From an uncultured Lachnospiraceae bacterium (GTDB taxonomy: Bacteria; Bacillota; Clostridia; Lachnospirales; Lachnospiraceae): a stretch of 44,098 bases of DNA. Shown here piece by piece: positions 40,182 to 44,098 of the stretch; the first letter of the stretch is position 1, and each line of letters begins with the position of its first letter. Under the pieces are notes generated by a model, which made no database searches, had not been told where the DNA came from, and worked only from the letters and a program-made list of their open reading frames with translations. A program made the position numbers and the translations under genes. The DNA is taken from NCBI GenBank assembly GCA_910578405.1, contig CAJTQO010000029.1, forward strand, positions 1-44,098, given 5' to 3'.

Positions 40182-41291
40182 ATGGATAATTTTATGGACA
40201 AGATTGCACAGAAACTGGGGGCGCAGGAAGCGATACGTGCAAATACGGCAGCGGATGCGGCGCAGATAGAGAAACTGGAGTCTCAGGTAGCGGAATATGA
40301 CGCCTGCATGAAGGAAATGCGGAAGCTGAATTTGAAAAATGCGGAAAATGAGCAGAAACTAAAGGAGCTTTTGGAGGACAGCAACCGTCAGATTAAAGGC
40401 TCTCTGGAAAAAAGCGCCACCCAGTTGGGGAAGCTTTTGGAAAAGAGTACCCTTTATATACAGAGCCTGACGGAAGAGGGCATGTTAAAGATACGCAATA
40501 TACAGGAGCAGACGAGGGAGGATGCGCAAGGTTTTGGCGGGAGCGGCGAAGAACTGCAGGAACTGCTGGACGAGTTAAAGGAGCGGGGAGTCGAAGCGCA
40601 GAAACTGCTGGAGACGCAAAGGCGCAGTGGAAATGAAACCCACGGGCTGTTGGAGGAAGTGAAGGGCAGCAGCGGCGAAATAAAGCAGATGCTGCAACAA
40701 ATAAAAGGCGACCGCACCGGGATGCAAGGATTGCTGGAGGAAATGAAAGGCAGCAGCGGCGGAATGCAGGCGATTATGCAGGAAGTGAAGGAAAGCAACG
40801 ATGCGATGCAAAACCTCCTGCAGGAACTGGGCAGCGACAGGGAAGTGCATAGCCTTTTGCAGGAAATGAAAGAAAATGACGGCAAAGTGAAGGAACTGCT
40901 CCAGGAAATGGGCAGCGGCAGCAGCGAAGTAAAAGAGCTTTTGCAGGAAATGAAAGAGAGCAATCAGGAGACGCAAAAGAAATGGCAGGAGCAGGAGGAG
41001 GAAATACGCCGTCTGTTGGAAGAAGTGAAAGAGGGGCTGACGGGGAGCCGGGAAAAGACGGAAGAATTGTTCCGCCAGTCCGATGAATTTGTACACAAAG
41101 AAAATGTTAAGGTATACCGGAATGTACAGGCAGTGGTAGTGGAAGAAGCGGAAAAACAGGCACAGGCCTTGGCGGAGGGGAACCGTCAGGCCGCTGCCAG
41201 AAATAAGAAAATGATGATTTTGCATATAGCCACCCTGGTTGCGGTGGCAGGGAATCTGATTATGTTAGCGATGCAGTGGATGGGCGTTTGA
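40182..41291 (+). CDS. Tail-anchored coiled-coil protein with eight 14-residue repeats
   Basis: This 369-aa protein is not recognised. It is strongly charged and helical through about residue 340. A block at residues 156-266 (nt 40647-40981) is made of eight repeats of 14 residues (one has 13) with the pattern LLxEMKxSxxxxxx, such as LLQEMKESNQETQK. Because 14 is two heptads, the block should form a long straight coiled coil. One C-terminal hydrophobic segment (MMILHIATLVAVAGNLIMLAMQW) would anchor it in the membrane, with the rod in the cytoplasm. Pieces of the repeat also resemble the glutamine-rich rods of structural proteins. The start at 40182 has GGAGG 7 bases before it. Nucleotide repeats within the block suggest it can expand or contract. 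Confidence 0.8.
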   Translation: MDNFMDKIAQKLGAQEAIRANTAADAAQIEKLESQVAEYDACMKEMRKLNLKNAENEQKLKELLEDSNRQIKGSLEKSATQLGKLLEKSTLYIQSLTEEGMLKIRNIQEQTREDAQGFGGSGEELQELLDELKERGVEAQKLLETQRRSGNETHGLLEEVKGSSGEIKQMLQQIKGDRTGMQGLLEEMKGSSGGMQAIMQEVKESNDAMQNLLQELGSDREVHSLLQEMKENDGKVKELLQEMGSGSSEVKELLQEMKESNQETQKKWQEQEEEIRRLLEEVKEGLTGSREKTEELFRQSDEFVHKENVKVYRNVQAVVVEEAEKQAQALAEGNRQAAARNKKMMILHIATLVAVAGNLIMLAMQWMGV

Positions 41292-41371
41292 GATTGGCGG
41301 AACCGGACATAGACTGGAGCCGGCTAGATGTCGGAAATTCCGGAAAAAGAGGAAGGGATGGAGGAAAATAA

Positions 41372-41935
41372 ATGGGGAAATTAAGCTGGAAACCAGGCAA
41401 TATGTTATACCCCCTGCCTGTGGCGCTGGTAAGCGTGGCAGACCGTGCGGGCAGGAAAAACGTATTTACCGTGGCGTGGGTAGGCACGGTCTGCAGCGAC
41501 CCGCCCATGGTATCCATTTCCGTCAGGCCGCAACGTTATTCCTATGGAATGATAGAAGAAACGAAAGAATTTGTCATTAATCTGACCACAAAGGAGCTGG
41601 CGCGGGCTACGGACTACTGCGGTGTAGTCAGCGGCAGGGAGGTGGACAAATTTAAAGAAATGGGATTGACCGCAGAGGCGGCGGAGTTTGTAAAAGCGCC
41701 TTTGATTGCGGAAAGCCCGGTGAATATTGAATGTATAGTAACGGAACAGAAAGCGTTAGGGACGCATGATATGTTCCTTGCCAAGGTAGTGGCTGTCCAT
41801 GCCGATGAAAAATACATGGACAAAAAGAACCGTTTCCATTTTGAATGGGCAAAACCCATTGTCTATTCTCATGGCTCTTATATGGCGCTGGGGGAGAGCC
41901 TTGGGACTTTCGGATACAGCGTCAGAAAGAAGTAA
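41372..41935 (+). CDS. Flavin reductase-like, FMN-binding split-barrel protein
   Basis: This 187-aa protein belongs to the flavin reductase-like domain family, which binds FMN and often supplies reduced flavin or acts as a small reductase. The usual marks are PVALVSVADRAGRKNVFTVAW, DPPMVSISVRPQRYSYGMI, EFVINLTTKELA, DYCGVVSGREVDKF and the final NRFHFEWAKPIVYSHGSYMALGE. ATGGAGG lies before the ATG. Electron donor and partner are unknown, since no partner enzyme is adjacent. It converges with the polymerase gene; the 39-base gap has no clear terminator. Confidence 0.88.
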   Translation: MGKLSWKPGNMLYPLPVALVSVADRAGRKNVFTVAWVGTVCSDPPMVSISVRPQRYSYGMIEETKEFVINLTTKELARATDYCGVVSGREVDKFKEMGLTAEAAEFVKAPLIAESPVNIECIVTEQKALGTHDMFLAKVVAVHADEKYMDKKNRFHFEWAKPIVYSHGSYMALGESLGTFGYSVRKK

Positions 41936-41974
41936 GGTTTGGCAATGGCTTTCTTCCAAATCTATGCAAACGCT

Positions 41975-43207
41975 CTACTCCCCGTTTTCTTTTTTAGGGG
42001 AAAGAAGGCTGCCGCGCACGATAGAGCCGGCGCCGTACTTCTTACGGATAGAATCGAGGGCACAATCCAGCTTCTGCTGCTTTTCAGAGGGAGGCTGGAT
42101 TTTTTGTGCGACATTTAAGTCAAAGAGGCTTAACTGCATTGGCTCTTCCCGGCTCGCCAGCTTGGAAGTGCGGATTCCAAGCAGCCGTATAGGGGCGCCG
42201 TTCCACAATTCATCGAATAAGCGACAAGCCATTTCATAAACCGCATTGGTGGTGCAGGTAGGCGTAGCCAGGGTAGCCTGATGGGATACACTGCGGAAAT
42301 TGCTGTATTTAATTTCCGTACTGACCATTCCGGCTAACAGCCCAGATTCCCGCAGCCTTCCAGCCACGCTTTCCGCCAGGCTTAACAGCGTACGGTATGC
42401 CTCTTCCTTTGTGCAGGCGTCTTCTTTTAACGTAATGGAATTGCCAATCCCCTTTGCGTCCACAGGGGCAGTCACCACATGGGAAGCATCTATGCCATTG
42501 GCATACTCCCAAAGCGTTATGCCATGGGACTTCAAATGGGAAGCCAGGATATCCCTGTTTGCCTGCGCCAAATCGCCAATTGTAAGGATTTCCAGCTTGC
42601 GCAGCGTTTCCACGCTGGAACGGCCGCACATATATAACGAAGAAACAGGCAAGCCCCACATTTTTTCCCGGATTTCATTGTGAAAAAGCGTATGGACAAG
42701 ATTAGGCTTCTTAAAATCGGAAGCCATCTTAGCCAACACCTTCCGATCCGAAATGCCGATATTGACAGTATACCCGAACTTTTCCAAAATACTGTCCTTC
42801 ATATGAGTGGCGGCCGCCACAGGATTGCCGTACCGGCCAGCCACCGGAGTATAATCCATGTAACATTCATCCACGCTCACCTGCTCAATATCCGGACAGA
42901 TATTGGAAAGAAACCCCATCAACTCCTTGGAACGCCGATGATAAAGCGCATGATCCGGCGCCTCCATAACAAGATGCGGACATTTCCGAAACGCATGAAC
43001 GATAGGCTCCCCGGTAGTCACATGAAACGCCTTGGCGGGGATAGACTTAGCCAACACCACCCCATGCCTAGCCTCCATATCCCCACCGATAATGGAAGGG
43101 ATATCCCGCAAATCCACCTTAGCCCCACTTTCCAGCTTCTTCAAAGCGCTCCAGCTAAGATAAGCCGAATTCACGTCAATATGAAAAATAACCACATCCT
43201 GACACAT
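41975..43207 (-). CDS. dinB: Y-family DNA polymerase (DinB/Pol IV type)
   Basis: This 410-aa polymerase would copy past damaged template bases. The metal-binding acids are D11 (FHIDVNSAYLSW) and D113-E114 (SVDECYMD). An aromatic residue after the first Asp (Y16) is the likely steric gate. The GVVLAKS loop lies near residue 50. A little-finger domain follows, and a clamp-binding motif QLSLFDL lies near the C-terminus, as expected for loading on the beta clamp. The start at 43207 has GGAGGG 9 bases before it; the longer open frame to 43405 runs into the MITE copy and has low-quality residues. Its promoter is not clear. A half MITE and a 38-bp minisatellite lie just upstream. Confidence 0.9.
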   Translation of the reverse strand: MCQDVVIFHIDVNSAYLSWSALKKLESGAKVDLRDIPSIIGGDMEARHGVVLAKSIPAKAFHVTTGEPIVHAFRKCPHLVMEAPDHALYHRRSKELMGFLSNICPDIEQVSVDECYMDYTPVAGRYGNPVAAATHMKDSILEKFGYTVNIGISDRKVLAKMASDFKKPNLVHTLFHNEIREKMWGLPVSSLYMCGRSSVETLRKLEILTIGDLAQANRDILASHLKSHGITLWEYANGIDASHVVTAPVDAKGIGNSITLKEDACTKEEAYRTLLSLAESVAGRLRESGLLAGMVSTEIKYSNFRSVSHQATLATPTCTTNAVYEMACRLFDELWNGAPIRLLGIRTSKLASREEPMQLSLFDLNVAQKIQPPSEKQQKLDCALDSIRKKYGAGSIVRGSLLSPKKENGE

Positions 43208-43283
43208 CCCAGATTCCCTCCCACACCATTTCATCCCCCATAGCCACATCCAACCCAAACAAAACCATACCATACCCTTCTCC

Positions 43284-43358
43284 CAGAGCGTGTTTAAAAA
43301 TTCATTCCCGACATCTGCCCGCCCCACATTGCGTGATAATTGCGCCAAATTCAGGTTA
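43284..43358 (+). repeat. MITE-like palindromic repeat, left half (copy E)
   Basis: AGAGCGTGTTTAAAAATTCATTCC (shown in part), then CATTGCGTGATAATTGCGCC and AAATTCAGGT match the left half of the long copies. The right half is missing and the 38-bp minisatellite starts instead. It lies 77-151 bases upstream of the polymerase start. Confidence 0.85.
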
Positions 43359-43370
43359 CATAGACCGCCC

Positions 43371-43812
43371 CAAGAAGAGTCTATCTCAAGCTCTTCCCAA
43401 GCCATCTCTAAGGAGATACCATTTCAGGCTCTTTCCAAGCCATCTCTAAGAAAAGTCTATTTCAAGCTCTTTCCAAGCCATCTCTAAAAAGATACCATTT
43501 CAAGCTCTTTCCAAGCCATCTCTAAGAAGAGTCTATCTCAAGCTCTTCCCAAGCCATCTCTAAAAAGATACCATTTCAGGCTCTTCCCAAGCCATCTCTA
43601 AGGAGATACCATTTCAAGCTCTTCCCAAGCCATCTCTAAGGAGATACCATTTCAGGCTCTTCCCAAGTCCTCTCTAAGGAGATACCACTTCAAGCTCTTC
43701 CCAAGCCATCTCTAAAAAGATACCATTTCAAGCTCTCTCCAAACCCTCTTCAAGAAGATACCATTTCAAGCCCACCAAAACAATCCTCCAAGAAGACTCC
43801 ATTTCAAACCCC
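43371..43812. repeat. 38-bp minisatellite, about 11-12 units
   Basis: Units of exactly 38 bp follow each other with starts at 43388, 43426, 43464, 43502, 43540, 43578, 43616, 43654, 43692, 43730 and 43768. A typical unit reads AAGCTCTTCCCAAGCCATCT then CTAAGGAGATACCATTTC. Two variants (AGATACCATT and GAGTCTATTT) partly alternate, and the last units are more decayed. There are no spacers, so this is not a CRISPR array. The length is not a multiple of three and no reading frame covers it. Confidence 0.95.
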
Positions 43813-43961
43813 ATACGGAAAGCCACCGCCTTATATGAAACAAATCCCCAGCAATCCATTCCAATCCCGCATAACAACCCCCATTCCACCAGCCACCAGT
43901 CTGTCGGTTTTGGGTTTAGCGGGCGCCTGGCTGCTTTTTGGGGCATCGTTTTGGATGGAGA

Positions 43962-44095
43962 TTTTTCTTAACAGAAGGAAGGACAGCCAAGGGGAAAATG
44001 GCCATGGAAGGCCATTTTAGGCTGTGCAGGCCATGGATGGCCTTCACAGCCGACCCGGACCCAGCCAACAGCAGAAAACCTTCTGTTTAGAAAAA
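43962..44095. repeat. 134-bp nested inverted repeat at the right edge
   Basis: The outer arms TTTTTCTTAACAGAAGG (43962-43978) and CCTTCTGTTTAGAAAAA (44079-44095) pair over 17 bp with one mismatch. Inside are two more palindromes: AAAATGGCC-atggaa-GGCCATTTT (43995-44018) and GGCTGTG (44020-44026) with CACAGCC (44045-44051), the latter enclosing GGCCATGGATGGCC. It could be a small mobile element, a structured RNA or a terminator region. I cannot tell whether it continues past the window. The stretch 43813-43961 shows nothing I recognise. Confidence 0.7.
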
Positions 44096-44098
44096 CCC

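Noticed and set aside
43208..43405. A longer N-terminus for the Y-family polymerase
   Set aside because: The added residues are translated from MITE copy E and minisatellite flank. The start at 43207 has a GGAGGG site and gives the normal N-terminus.
43371..43812. CRISPR array
   Set aside because: The 38-bp units follow each other directly with no spacers, and no cas gene is present.
43835..44020. A 61-codon open frame with a hydrophobic stretch
   Set aside because: It lacks a binding site and ends in the nested inverted repeat. The hydrophobic stretch alone is not enough.

Overview
The window looks like a chromosomal segment of an anaerobic, probably spore-forming Clostridia, most likely Lachnospiraceae. 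The reasons are strong AGGAGG-type ribosome binding sites, near-consensus TTGACA/TATAAT promoters, TTG and GTG starts, lipobox lipoproteins, a LysM-GH18 spore-type hydrolase and clostridial-style chemoreceptors. The family assignment is inference from gene content and sequence style, not from a marker gene. I recognise no rRNA, tRNA, phage, CRISPR or transposase gene.

Layout. 0.2-4.9 kb: NUDIX hydrolase, a Cache-domain chemoreceptor, a zinc alcohol dehydrogenase, a candidate small transcript and a four-helix membrane protein. 5.0-12.6 kb: a complete oligopeptide ABC importer (binding lipoprotein, two permeases, two ATPases) ending in a strong terminator. Its binding protein and OppC-type permease are both much larger than usual. 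12.6-16.1 kb: a frameshifted small HTH regulator, a helical-repeat protein, a lipoprotein and a glycerophosphodiester phosphodiesterase. 16.3-22.6 kb: a sugar-acid catabolic locus (FadR-type regulator, GntP permease, IlvD/Edd dehydratase, PfkB kinase) with two palindromic operator candidates and an unusual leader made of three ~105-bp repeats. 22.7-25.7 kb: a glycine betaine/choline-type ABC importer whose operon is interrupted by a purine-rich minisatellite. 25.8-30.3 kb: a MarR regulator, citrate synthase, a membrane protein with two DUF1538 repeats and a protein with two PII-like domains. 30.3-36.6 kb: LysM-GH18 hydrolase, UDP-sugar pyrophosphorylase, GalE, a hemolysin III-type membrane protein, a small conserved protein and a RelQ-like alarmone synthetase. 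37.3-43.2 kb: a dCache chemoreceptor, a tail-anchored coiled-coil protein, a flavin reductase-like protein and a Y-family DNA polymerase.

How the genes work together. The sugar-acid locus would import a gluconate-like acid, dehydrate it to a 2-keto-3-deoxy acid and phosphorylate it; the aldolase that would finish the path is not in the window. The DUF1538/PII pair looks like a membrane transporter with its own nucleotide-sensing regulator. The pyrophosphorylase and GalE supply and interconvert UDP-sugars.

The most striking non-coding feature is a family of eight copies or fragments of a palindromic element with TA-flanked ends (TAGAGCGTGTTTGAA and its complement). It resembles an IS630/mariner-type MITE. 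Two copies sit exactly on stop codons and one encodes the C-terminal tail of a gene. Other repeats are a 38-bp minisatellite and a 134-bp nested inverted repeat at the right edge.
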